Assembly (NCBI RefSeq): GCF_012927125.1
Contig: NZ_JABBFZ010000020.1
Location: 1-64,000, forward strand
DNA: 64,000 bases
Source: Paraburkholderia antibiotica
Lineage (GTDB): Bacteria; Pseudomonadota; Gammaproteobacteria; Burkholderiales; Burkholderiaceae
Direction: 5' to 3'
The position numbers and the translations under genes are program-made. Below the pieces are notes generated by a model that was given only the letters and a program-made list of their open reading frames with translations, made no database searches and was not told the origin of the DNA. Of the stretch, positions 7,330 to 15,081 are shown piece by piece. Position 1 is the first letter of the stretch. The number at the start of each line of letters is the position of its first letter.

Positions 7330-7575
7330 CTACCCGGTGGTAATGGTCACGCGCCTGTAGTTATCCGTCTGCGCGCGCCATACCTTGCGCAGTTCGTCAT
7401 TGGCGACCTTGCGTTCGATGGCAAACGCTTCGCTCTCGCGCTTTATGGCGGCATAGTCGTATTCGGGGGTAACGGTGAGGCATTGCCGGATGTAGTCAAC
7501 CGAGACATTGACGCGCTGTCCGGTCCTGAAGAACGCCTCTGTACCTAACCACCGGTCGATGTGTTCCGAGGGCAT
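7330..7575 (-). CDS. SymE-family-like small protein
   Basis: The 81-residue protein opens with DRWLGTEAFFRTGQRVNVSV and then DYIRQCLTVTPE, a recognisable variant of the SymE AbrB-like domain (GRWL...F..GQRV.V.V....L.VTP). A charged, helical C-terminal tail of about 45 residues is added, which classical SymE lacks. SymE of E. coli is an SOS-induced toxin that condenses the nucleoid or acts on RNA and is held down by an antisense RNA. No such RNA was identified here. The ribosome-binding site is poor. It is convergent with the Imm26-like gene. Confidence 0.55.
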   Translation of the reverse strand: MPSEHIDRWLGTEAFFRTGQRVNVSVDYIRQCLTVTPEYDYAAIKRESEAFAIERKVANDELRKVWRAQTDNYRRVTITTG

Positions 7576-7786
7576 GAAAGGCTACTGCGGGCGCGGTGGT
7601 GTATCGGATAATTGAATGGATGCGGCCCAATTAAAGAAGAGAGCATATTTTTGATTGAACTAAAGAAAATTTAATTGGAAACTTGAAAAATTATAAAATC
7701 AGTTTTTCGGATATATAGAAAAATATTCTGAATGTATATCTGAAAAATGGTTTTCATGCGAATTTTATTAATCTGGAGGATTAGTC

Positions 7787-8374
7787 ATGACGGTTTTGAG
7801 GAAATTTTCGGTCGGATCGGTATTGGCATTGGCCGTTTTTTTTGTGGATTCTAATTGCTCGGTTGCAACCGCTGAAGATGTGCCAAGGTATAAAGCTGGC
7901 GCTAGCAATTTAGATGGTTGGAGTGTGGTAGGAGGAGATTCTAAAAAAGAGGAAAAAGCCATTGCAGTAGCTTCTACTGATGGAAAAACAGAGCTAGTCG
8001 TTACCTTTAGGAAAGATCCGCTTGGGCTACAAATGGACATGGTGTTCTTGGACAAACCCGTTCACAGATGTAATAATCTTTGGATGGAAGCAACCACCAG
8101 CACGCTTCTAATCAATGGAACGTCGGCACCTATGGTTAAACAATGCGAGTATGGTATGGCGGGCAAAGGAATGATGGGGGTGATTGGACCTCATGCTATA
8201 ACTGAAGCTTTGATTCAGGCAAAGCAGGGTACGCTTACCATTTTTTCTTCAGACGGGAGTTTCAAGCATACCTACTCGACTTCGAAATTCAAAGAGCTAG
8301 CTGAAAAAGAGGTTAAAGAGTACGAAAAGACGGATGCCTATAAAGCCTTCGCATCCGCCGAGGCTACAAATTGA
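7787..8374 (+). CDS. Secreted hypothetical protein in a low-GC islet
   Basis: The protein has 195 residues. An N-terminal signal peptide (VLALAVFFVDSNCSVATAED, cleavage likely after ATA) is followed by a soluble domain with two cysteines (about residues 87 and 118) that could form a disulfide. The C-terminus is lysine- and glutamate-rich and helical. A GGAGG lies upstream of the ATG. The gene and the 200 bases before it are strikingly AT-rich compared with the window, which suggests transfer. I do not recognise the family. Its place between the Rhs modules and a PAAR gene hints at an accessory or immunity role in the periplasm, but nothing proves this. Confidence 0.6.
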   Translation: MTVLRKFSVGSVLALAVFFVDSNCSVATAEDVPRYKAGASNLDGWSVVGGDSKKEEKAIAVASTDGKTELVVTFRKDPLGLQMDMVFLDKPVHRCNNLWMEATTSTLLINGTSAPMVKQCEYGMAGKGMMGVIGPHAITEALIQAKQGTLTIFSSDGSFKHTYSTSKFKELAEKEVKEYEKTDAYKAFASAEATN

Positions 8375-8637
8375 GGCGTACCTGCAGATTAGAGCGATAC
8401 AGTTTTAATAGCGCGCTTCAGGTGCTTAACTTGGCGGCCGCTCCGTACATCCTGCAGCAGTACTGAACCGCTTGGGTTTCTTGGACAGGGTCGACTCGCC
8501 CCGGAGAATCATTCCCTTGGTCGGGAACAGGTGACATCTCCACTGACATTGTCTGACCGGTCGAGTACCGGCTAATACAACTCAAACCACGACGCCCCGT
8601 TCATGGGCGTTGTACATTCAATAAACGAAACAGAAAC

Positions 8638-8901
8638 ATGACCTCAATTGCTTGCGTAGGTGACAAGACCACCCACGGCGGACTCATCATCTCCGGCTCC
8701 GACACGATGGACATTCTCGGGCGCAAGGCAGCGCGCGTGGGTGATCTGGTAACGTGCCCGGAGCACGGCACGAATCCGATCATCGAAGGCTCCGACCTCG
8801 CGACGGATGTTGACGGCAGGAAGTTCGCCATGCACGGCCATCGTACTGCCTGCGGGTGCAGGCTTATCGCGCTCGGGGACCACGGCACCATCCACGGCTA
8901 A
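8638..8901 (+). CDS. PAAR domain protein (type VI secretion spike tip)
   Basis: The 87-residue protein is a bare PAAR domain. It has GDKTTHGGLIISG near the start, VGDLVTCPEHGTNPIIEG in the middle and a C-terminal HRTACGCRLIALGDHGTI. The histidines and cysteine that bind the single zinc are present. PAAR proteins cap the VgrG spike of the type VI secretion system and carry effectors such as Rhs toxins. No vgrG or T6SS structural gene is visible in the window, so this is an orphan spike gene associated with the Rhs island. Confidence 0.9.
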   Translation: MTSIACVGDKTTHGGLIISGSDTMDILGRKAARVGDLVTCPEHGTNPIIEGSDLATDVDGRKFAMHGHRTACGCRLIALGDHGTIHG

Positions 8902-8941
8902 CGGTTTGGGATCGTGTCGGCGAGCTTGCTGCTCTCGCTTC

Positions 8942-9127
8942 TTAAACATCGTTTGCAGCGTATGCAGCACGGCACGGTAGGCAATCTCGCGCCCTTCGAG
9001 GGCGGCGGTAGCGCGCGACCATCAGCAGCCTGGTGAAGACTGTGCGGGCGAGAGCTTCTGTTGCGTCCGTCTCCGGTTCTTCGTTGCTCTCCTTGTCGGA
9101 TGCGTCCATTGGCCGTGTGTGGATCAT
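8942..9127 (-). CDS. Small hypothetical protein, possibly frameshifted
   Basis: The 61-residue minus-strand frame has a good Shine-Dalgarno (AAAGGAGA, eight bases before ATG at 9127) and an acidic N-terminus (DASDKESNEEPETDATEAL) with natural-looking codon use. After LLMVAR the composition becomes arginine/proline-rich. The neighbouring frame then reads more like protein (ALEGREIAYRAVLHTLQTMF, KKREQQARR). This suggests a frameshift near 9010 in a longer gene that ran toward 8900, convergent with the PAAR gene. No family is recognised. Confidence 0.35.
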   Translation of the reverse strand: MIHTRPMDASDKESNEEPETDATEALARTVFTRLLMVARYRRPRRARDCLPCRAAYAANDV

Positions 9128-9377
9128 GATCGCGTCTCCTTTGGTGTGACTTCTTCAGCGGAGCCCGTCCGGCGCGTGCGGGGCTGCGAGCGCCTGGGCA
9201 AGTCGCGTGAGCGCAAAGCTTCCGCAACTTCCCCACTGGCTCCCCACACGACGCGTTTTAGCGGACGCTGCAACCGACCCAACGGCTGAAAGCCTTATGG
9301 GGCAAGGCTTGCAAGAGATAAGGGTTTACGCTTATTACGCCCCTGTGCGGGGCGGTACCTACTTTCTTTGCCTGCTG

Positions 9378-9585
9378 TGTATGGACCGGAGACATGGGTA
9401 ACAGGTGTGCGGGGACATGGGTAACACATCGGGCGAGTGAGTCGCCTGGAGCCGTTCATGCCCTGGAACCCGGGAGACACCATGAACCTGCGTCTGGAAT
9501 TCGTTCATCTGGCTTTGCAGGAAGGCGCCAACCGGCGTGAGCTGCGCCGACGCTTTGGCATCAGTGCAAAGACCGGCTACAAATC
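9378..9585 (+). mobile_element. IS481-type insertion sequence remnant
   Basis: An ATG at 9458 starts MPWNPGDTMNLRLEFVHLAL and continues with NRRELRRRFGISAKTGYK. This is the N-terminal helix-turn-helix of IS481-family transposases. It ends abruptly after about 43 residues; the DDE domain is missing. Upstream are two copies of an end-like motif GACATGGGTAACA (9391-9403 and 9414-9426), typical of the outer ends of these elements. Downstream the sequence runs into GGCCAACAAAAGCAAAGAAA, whose inverse is partly present at 9362-9371. Only a fragment of the element remains. Confidence 0.7.
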
Positions 9586-9803
9586 AAGGAAAGGCCAACA
9601 AAAGCAAAGAAACAAAGAAAACCCCACCCCGTCCAGGGGTCCACAACATCTGGTCAACTCCGCTCAACCTTTACGCGCGCCTCCCTTCCGGTCGATAATG
9701 CCCCGGTCGTTCCGGCCCCGAACCACCGGCGCCTCTCGCATCTTCAGGCACCTCCGGGCGCCTGCTGCCGCGTTCAGGCTCGCTCCACCAGACCCTCCGC
9801 CCC

Positions 9804-11147
9804 GTGTTGAAAACTGCGCGTTTTTTCGACCTGCTTCGCATCCCTGGCTTCAAGCCGCTGGCCGCCGCCACCCTCATGCTCGGCGTGGCGATGTCGTTCA
9901 CCGCTCCGTATCTGTCGCTATTCGGCATCGAACGCGCTGGCATGACGCCGTTACGGCTCGGCATATTCATGACGCTGATCGCCGCGAGCGGCGTGCTCGC
10001 GAGTACGCTCGCAGGCCGCTGGAGCGATCGCAGCGGACAGCATCGGCCGTTGCTGCTGGCGGCGCTCGTCGCCGCCACGCTCGGCTATCTGTGTCTGTGC
10101 GTGGTGCGCGATTACCGCCTGCTGCTGGCGGTCGGCATCGTCTTCATCGGCGCGGGCGGCTCGGCGATCTCGATGGTGTTCTCGTTCAGCCGCGCGGCGC
10201 TGCCGGCGCCGAATCCCGCCGAGCGCGTGTTCGCGAGCGCGACGCTGCGCACGATCCTGTCGGCCGCGTGGGTGTTCGGGCCGTCGGTCGGCGCGCTGGT
10301 GCTCGCCGCCACGAGCTTCACGGGCCTGTTCCTGTTCGCGGCCGCGAGCTTCGCCGCGTGCGGCTTCATTGTCTGGCGCATGCGCGAGCCGCAGGGCCAT
10401 CTCGGCGATCACACGGTCGAGGACACGGCCGCCGAACCGTCGGCATCGATCACAGTGCCGCCGCTGCGGCAACCCGGCGAGGATGCGCACGAAACGCTGC
10501 CGAGCGCATCGGCCAACGACATCATGCGCTCGGTGACCGCGCTGACCTTGCTCGGCCTCGCCGCGAACGCGACGATGATCGTGCTACCGCTCTATATCGT
10601 GCATGGGCTGAACGGTACGCATCTGGACGTCTCCGTGATGCTCGGCCTCGGCGCGCTGACCGAAATCCCGATGATGCTCGCGCTCGGCGCGAAGTCGTCG
10701 TCGCTGCATAAGCCGAACTGGCTCGCCGCGTGCGCGGCCGTGCATGCGGTGTACTTCGTCGCGATGTCGCTGGCGGGCAACGTCGGCATGCTGATCCCGA
10801 TGCAGATGCTCAACGCATTCGTGGTCGCGGTGACCTCGTGCCTCGGCATGACCTACGTGCAGGATCTGATGCCGCATTCGCCGGGTCGCGCGACCGCGCT
10901 GTTCTTCAACGCGGCGCGGGTCGGCTCGATCCTGTCGGGCGTGCTGTCGGGGCTGCTGGTGCAGGCCTTCAGCTATCGCGGCACGTTCCTGTTCTGCGGG
11001 CTGCTCGCGCTGTGCGCGCTGGTGCTGTTCGCGGTGCCCGGCTATCGCTATCCGCTGATGTGGCGCGCGGTGAAGCGCTTCACGGCGGAGCAATACGCGA
11101 GGCTGCGGGCGCGCAAAGGCGGACGGGTGCCCGAGCGCGGCGAGTGA
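9804..11147 (+). CDS. MFS transporter, sugar efflux (SET) type
   Basis: The protein has 447 residues and twelve predicted membrane helices. Between helices 2 and 3 lies the MFS loop GRWSDRSGQHRPLLL, and a long hydrophilic loop of about 45 residues separates the two six-helix halves. The opening IPGFKPLAAATLMLGVAMSF and the overall pattern resemble SetA/SetB sugar efflux transporters of the inner membrane, which export glucosides or lactose-like sugars by proton antiport. The substrate cannot be told from sequence. GTG at 9804 is the first plausible start; the ribosome-binding site is weak. The gene is monocistronic. Confidence 0.8.
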   Translation: MLKTARFFDLLRIPGFKPLAAATLMLGVAMSFTAPYLSLFGIERAGMTPLRLGIFMTLIAASGVLASTLAGRWSDRSGQHRPLLLAALVAATLGYLCLCVVRDYRLLLAVGIVFIGAGGSAISMVFSFSRAALPAPNPAERVFASATLRTILSAAWVFGPSVGALVLAATSFTGLFLFAAASFAACGFIVWRMREPQGHLGDHTVEDTAAEPSASITVPPLRQPGEDAHETLPSASANDIMRSVTALTLLGLAANATMIVLPLYIVHGLNGTHLDVSVMLGLGALTEIPMMLALGAKSSSLHKPNWLAACAAVHAVYFVAMSLAGNVGMLIPMQMLNAFVVAVTSCLGMTYVQDLMPHSPGRATALFFNAARVGSILSGVLSGLLVQAFSYRGTFLFCGLLALCALVLFAVPGYRYPLMWRAVKRFTAEQYARLRARKGGRVPERGE

Positions 11148-11544
11148 TGGAGCCGACCGCGCCTCGACAGAAGCATGTGGAACTTTACGCCGCCCCGCGC
11201 CTCTGCAAAAAGTGCGGCTTCTTGCGACACATCCGGCGAGCATCGCTTCGCAGCGCCTATGCTTAAGGGCAGCTACGCCGAATCGGGCGGGCGCTCGATG
11301 CAAAGCGAAGGAATGGCCCGAGTGGCCGACATCGCGACGACAGGTAACCGCGAAGACCACGCAGCACGGTCATCCGTCATCCACCGCCGTTAGCGGTGCT
11401 TCGTAACGAAGACGAAGAGATCCCGCGAGAACAGGCCACGGTGGCCCACCACGGACCACATCAGCCCCGCGCACATCGCCACGCCGCCGCACCACGACGA
11501 CCAGAGCATCGGACAGCGCAACGCAGCATCTTCCGGAGCGAGTT
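11148..11544. other. Intergenic region upstream of gnd
   Basis: About 400 GC-rich bases without a credible gene on either strand. It presumably holds the gnd promoter. A Shine-Dalgarno GGAG is visible just before the gnd ATG. No hairpin or RNA gene stands out. Confidence 0.4.
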
Positions 11545-12591
11545 ATGCAGCTAGGCATGATTGGATTGGGACGGATGGGCGCCGACATGGTGCGGCGTCT
11601 GACGAAGGGCGGTCAGCAGTGCATTGCCTACGACGTGCAGCCGGCGGCGGTCGACCGGTTGAAGCAGGAGGGCGTGGCCGGCGCGAGTTCGCTCGACGAC
11701 CTCGTCGCGCAACTCGACAAGCCGCGCGCCGTCTGGCTGATGGTGCCCGCCGCCGTGGTCGACGCGACGCTCGATCAGCTCGTGCCGCTGCTCGAACCGG
11801 GCGACATCGTGATCGACGGCGGCAACTCCTACTATCACGACGACATCCGCCGCGGCCAGCAACTCGGCGCGCGCCAGCTTCACTATGTGGACGTCGGCAC
11901 GAGCGGCGGCGTCGCGGGTAGAGAGCGCGGCTATTGCCTGATGATCGGCGGCGAGGCCGACGTCGTGAAGCGGCTCGAACCGATCTTCTCGACGCTCGCG
12001 CCGGGCGTCGGCGCGGCAGAGCCGACACCCGGCCGCGGCGCGGGTACGAGCGGTACGAACAGCACCAGCACCGCCGAGCAGGGCTTCCTGCATTGCGGCC
12101 CGCAAGGCGCGGGCCACTTCGTGAAGATGGTCCATAACGGCATCGAGTATGGCCTGATGGCGGCCTATGCCGAGGGCCTGAACGTACTGCGCCACGCCGA
12201 CGCCGGGCAGCATGCGCGCGAAGTCGATGCGGAAACGTCGCCGCTGCGTCGGCCGGAGCTGTATCAGTACGATCTGAATCTCGCCGATATCGCCGAGGTA
12301 TGGCGACGCGGCAGCGTGATCGGCTCGTGGCTGCTCGATCTGATCGCCGGTTCGCTCGCGAGCGATGCGGAGCTGAAGAATTACACCGGCCGCGTGTCCG
12401 ATTCGGGCGAGGGGCGCTGGACCGTCGCGGCGGCAATCGATGAAGGCGTGCCCACGCCGGTGCTGAGCGCCGCGCTGTTCGCGCGCTTCAGCTCGCGCGG
12501 CGACGCGGATTTCGCGAATCGCGTGCTGTCGGCGATGCGGCACGATTTCGGCGGTCACGCGGAAAAGCCGGCGACGCCGACAGGCGGGTAA
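11545..12591 (+). CDS. gnd: 6-phosphogluconate dehydrogenase, decarboxylating (short form)
   Basis: The protein has 348 residues, the length of the short, often NAD-preferring 6PGDH class (YqeC/GntZ-like) rather than the 470-residue form. It begins with the Rossmann motif GLGRMG (residues 7-12). It has the substrate-binding GTSGGV (119-123 region) and the catalytic segment HFVKMVHNGIEYGLM with Lys194 and Asn198. The reaction is 6-phosphogluconate to ribulose 5-phosphate plus CO2 with reduction of NAD(P). Ribulose 5-phosphate can be epimerised to xylulose 5-phosphate, the substrate of the phosphoketolase encoded at 15082, so the two genes are metabolically linked though not one operon. Confidence 0.9.
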   Translation: MQLGMIGLGRMGADMVRRLTKGGQQCIAYDVQPAAVDRLKQEGVAGASSLDDLVAQLDKPRAVWLMVPAAVVDATLDQLVPLLEPGDIVIDGGNSYYHDDIRRGQQLGARQLHYVDVGTSGGVAGRERGYCLMIGGEADVVKRLEPIFSTLAPGVGAAEPTPGRGAGTSGTNSTSTAEQGFLHCGPQGAGHFVKMVHNGIEYGLMAAYAEGLNVLRHADAGQHAREVDAETSPLRRPELYQYDLNLADIAEVWRRGSVIGSWLLDLIAGSLASDAELKNYTGRVSDSGEGRWTVAAAIDEGVPTPVLSAALFARFSSRGDADFANRVLSAMRHDFGGHAEKPATPTGG

Positions 12592-12911
12592 GTCTTGCGT
12601 GGGCTCGCCGCGGGCTGCATGCGGCGGCGCCTATGTCGGCCGAGTAGGCCACCGCTTACGCCAACCATAGCAGTCGCGCCGGGAAACCGGCAACACTGGC
12701 AACGCTGGCGGCGACACCCGCAGCATTCAGAGCCACGCTACGCGAGCCGCCAGCGAAAGACGACGACTCACGCCACCACGATCCTCTACACCCGGGAACG
12801 GAGCCCGAAACGCCCGAAGCGTTCGAAACCGGCAGCGCCGCCTGAACGTCGCGCATCACAGCGCACCGCCGCGCCCGCCACCGTCCCCGCGCACCGTCAC
12901 AAGGAGCCACG
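12592..12911. other. Intergenic region between gnd and HAD hydrolase gene
   Basis: About 320 bases with no supported gene. A clear AAGGAG precedes the HAD start at 12912. No terminator hairpin was recognised. Confidence 0.4.
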
Positions 12912-13610
12912 ATGCCAGTTACCTCCGCCACGCCGCACGACGTCGTGTTTCTGTTCGATTGCGACAACACGCTGCTCGACAACGATCACGTGCTGCAGGA
13001 TCTGCGCGCGCACATGGTGCATCAGTTCGGCGAGCAGAACAGCGCGCGCTACTGGGAAATCTTCGAGAACCTGCGCGCCGAACTCGGCTACGCGGATTAC
13101 CTTGGCGCGTTACAGCGCTACCGGATCGAGCATCCGCGCGACACGCATCTGTTGCTGATGTCGTCGTTCCTGATCGAGTATCCGTTTGCGAACCGCCTCT
13201 ATCCGGGCGCGCTCGATGCGCTGCGGCATCTCGGCAAGCGCGGGCCGACGGTGATCCTGTCCGATGGCGACGTCGTGTTCCAGCCGCGCAAGATTGCGCG
13301 CTCGGGGCTATGGGACGAAGTCGACGGGCGCGTGCTGATCTACATCCACAAGGAATTGATGCTCGATCAGGTGATGGAGTGCTATCCGGCGCGCCATTAC
13401 GTGATGGTGGACGACAAGCTGCGGATTCTGCACGCGATGAAGAAGGCCTGGGGCGCGGGACTGACGACCGTGTTTCCGCGCCAGGGACACTATGCGTTCG
13501 ATCCGAAGGAGATCGCGAGCAATCCGCCCGCCGATGTGACGGTCGAGCGGATCGGCGACCTGGCGCAGATCGACATCGACGGATTGTTGCGCGGCGCGCA
13601 GGCGAAGTAG
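12912..13610 (+). CDS. HAD family hydrolase
   Basis: The 232-residue soluble protein has HAD motif I FDCDNT (Asp16, Asp18), motif II as ILSDGD, a lysine in the PRKIARSG region and motif III MVDDK, so the catalytic set for a phosphatase-type HAD enzyme is complete. An alpha-helical cap lies between motifs I and II. The physiological substrate is unknown. AAGGAG five bases before the ATG supports the start. The gene stands alone between gnd and a convergent ankyrin gene. Confidence 0.8.
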   Translation: MPVTSATPHDVVFLFDCDNTLLDNDHVLQDLRAHMVHQFGEQNSARYWEIFENLRAELGYADYLGALQRYRIEHPRDTHLLLMSSFLIEYPFANRLYPGALDALRHLGKRGPTVILSDGDVVFQPRKIARSGLWDEVDGRVLIYIHKELMLDQVMECYPARHYVMVDDKLRILHAMKKAWGAGLTTVFPRQGHYAFDPKEIASNPPADVTVERIGDLAQIDIDGLLRGAQAK

Positions 13611-13796
13611 CGGCGTTCGCCTGCGCGGGTACGCAAGATGCGGTATCGAGGTCGCGCGCGGCGCGCTACTCAGACTCTGTACTCGACATGCACGCTGAAG
13701 CATCGGCCGATGCAGCGCGCTGCGCACACGACGCTGGCCGCAACCGGCCGCAGCCGACGTATGAGCGGCAAGCACGCAACGCGCTGCTTCACCGTT

Positions 13797-14330
13797 TCAC
13801 GCTCCCAGCGACTTCAGCCGCGCCTGGGTGTCGCCCGCGCCCATCCGCGCGGCGGCATCGGCGGCACTGACGCCGTTGGCGTCGCGCGCCTGCGGATTGG
13901 CGCCGTGCGCGAGCAGCAGATCGACGATCGCGGTGCGGTTGAACATCGCCGCGACCATCAGCGCGGTGCGGCCGTCGGGCGACGCGCCTTCGACGTCGGC
14001 GCCATGCGCGAGCAGGGCTTCGATCACCTTGTCGAAACCCTTGAACGCGGCGCCCGCGATCGGCGTCTGGCCGGCGTCGTTGCGCAGGTTCGGGTCGGCG
14101 CCCTGGTCGAGCAGTGCGCGCACCGCGTCCGCGTGGCCGTGGTAGCTCGCGAGCATCACGAGACTATCGCCGCGCTCGTTGCGCAGATTCGGCGGCACGC
14201 CTTTTTCGATCACGGCGGCGAGCATCGTCGCGTCGCCGCGTCGCGCGAGATCGAAGACTTCCTGCGCGAGCGCCTGCAGGTCGGGGTTGGATGACTGTGA
14301 CGAGGACGTGTTATCGGTGGAATCGGTCAA
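13797..14330 (-). CDS. Ankyrin repeat protein
   Basis: The 177-residue protein has about four ankyrin repeats from residue 28 on. Examples are ADAVRALLDQGADPNLRND, VIEALLAHGADVEGASPDG and AIVDLLLAHGANPQARDANG. There is no signal peptide, so it is probably cytoplasmic. Ankyrin repeats bind other proteins; the partner is unknown. The start is TTG at 14330, six bases after a perfect AAGGAG, since no ATG is placed as well. It is convergent with the HAD gene. Confidence 0.85.
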   Translation of the reverse strand: MTDSTDNTSSSQSSNPDLQALAQEVFDLARRGDATMLAAVIEKGVPPNLRNERGDSLVMLASYHGHADAVRALLDQGADPNLRNDAGQTPIAGAAFKGFDKVIEALLAHGADVEGASPDGRTALMVAAMFNRTAIVDLLLAHGANPQARDANGVSAADAAARMGAGDTQARLKSLGA

Positions 14331-14384
14331 TGGAATCTCCTTGCGATCGGTGAACGATGCAGCACTCGCGCCGCATCCGGTCTT

Positions 14385-14582
14385 TCAGCGAGCATACACA
14401 TTTCGCGGCGTGCCCGTCCGCGCACTGCGCACACCGGCGAGCGCGCCGCCGCGCCAGGCGTGGCCGAACAGCTTGACCAGCAGCCCGAAGATGCCGAGCG
14501 GCACGGCGATTGCCACGCACAGCAACACGAGCGTCAGAATCAGGACGATGAGCACCTTGAGCAAACTGGGAGATGTCGACAT
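14385..14582 (-). CDS. Small single-pass membrane protein
   Basis: A 65-residue protein with one long hydrophobic helix (VLIVLILTLVLLCVAIAVPL, about residues 10-35) and a short basic C-terminal tail. No family was recognised with certainty. The region upstream of this ATG, in the same open frame, has codon use unlike a gene, which is why 14582 was preferred. Its stop lies 54 bases before the ankyrin start, so the two minus-strand genes may be co-transcribed. Confidence 0.5.
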   Translation of the reverse strand: MSTSPSLLKVLIVLILTLVLLCVAIAVPLGIFGLLVKLFGHAWRGGALAGVRSARTGTPRNVYAR

Positions 14583-15081
14583 GGCGGCCGTTGACCAGAG
14601 AGAAGGGAGGGAACGGAAAACCCCGCGCGCAGTGGCAATACAGTACGAATGCCGCCGGTCGCGCGCGATACTGCGGGGAAGTCGCGCAGGGCGCTGCCGG
14701 TTGCGCAGCCTGACAGGTTCGACCGACACGTGGCGGCTTCGTTTCTACTTCGTCCCCGCTTTGTTCCCGCTTCGTTCAGTTTGCAACGAACCATGCCGCG
14801 CCGGACCGGTCACATCCCAGACGAACGCGGTCGCTCAGCGTCCCACGTTCCGTCGCGTCATCCATGTCTGCGCGCATTGCTCATGACAGCGTCATATGAC
14901 AGCGCCCGGTCACAACACCATCGCGCGTCCCGCATGCAATGAAGCGCGTGCCAGCCGCCTCGCGAACCATCGCCGCGGCGAACACCACACCAGCGTTATC
15001 AACTGCACCAGCCACATCCGCCACACGAAGCTTCGCAACACCCGCCAACCTGCCTGACAGTCCTTTTCGAGGAGTGACATC
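14583..15081. promoter_or_regulatory. Divergent upstream region of phosphoketolase operon
   Basis: About 500 bases between the small membrane protein and xfp. A perfect palindrome GTCATATGAC lies at 14891-14900 within a direct repeat of ATGACAGCG. It could be an operator for the xfp-ackA operon. No promoter boxes could be fixed with confidence. Confidence 0.3.

Noticed and set aside
11300..11360. Short GGCCCGAGTGGCC motif resembling a tRNA D-arm or hairpin
   Set aside because: No acceptor stem, anticodon arm or T-loop could be built around it.
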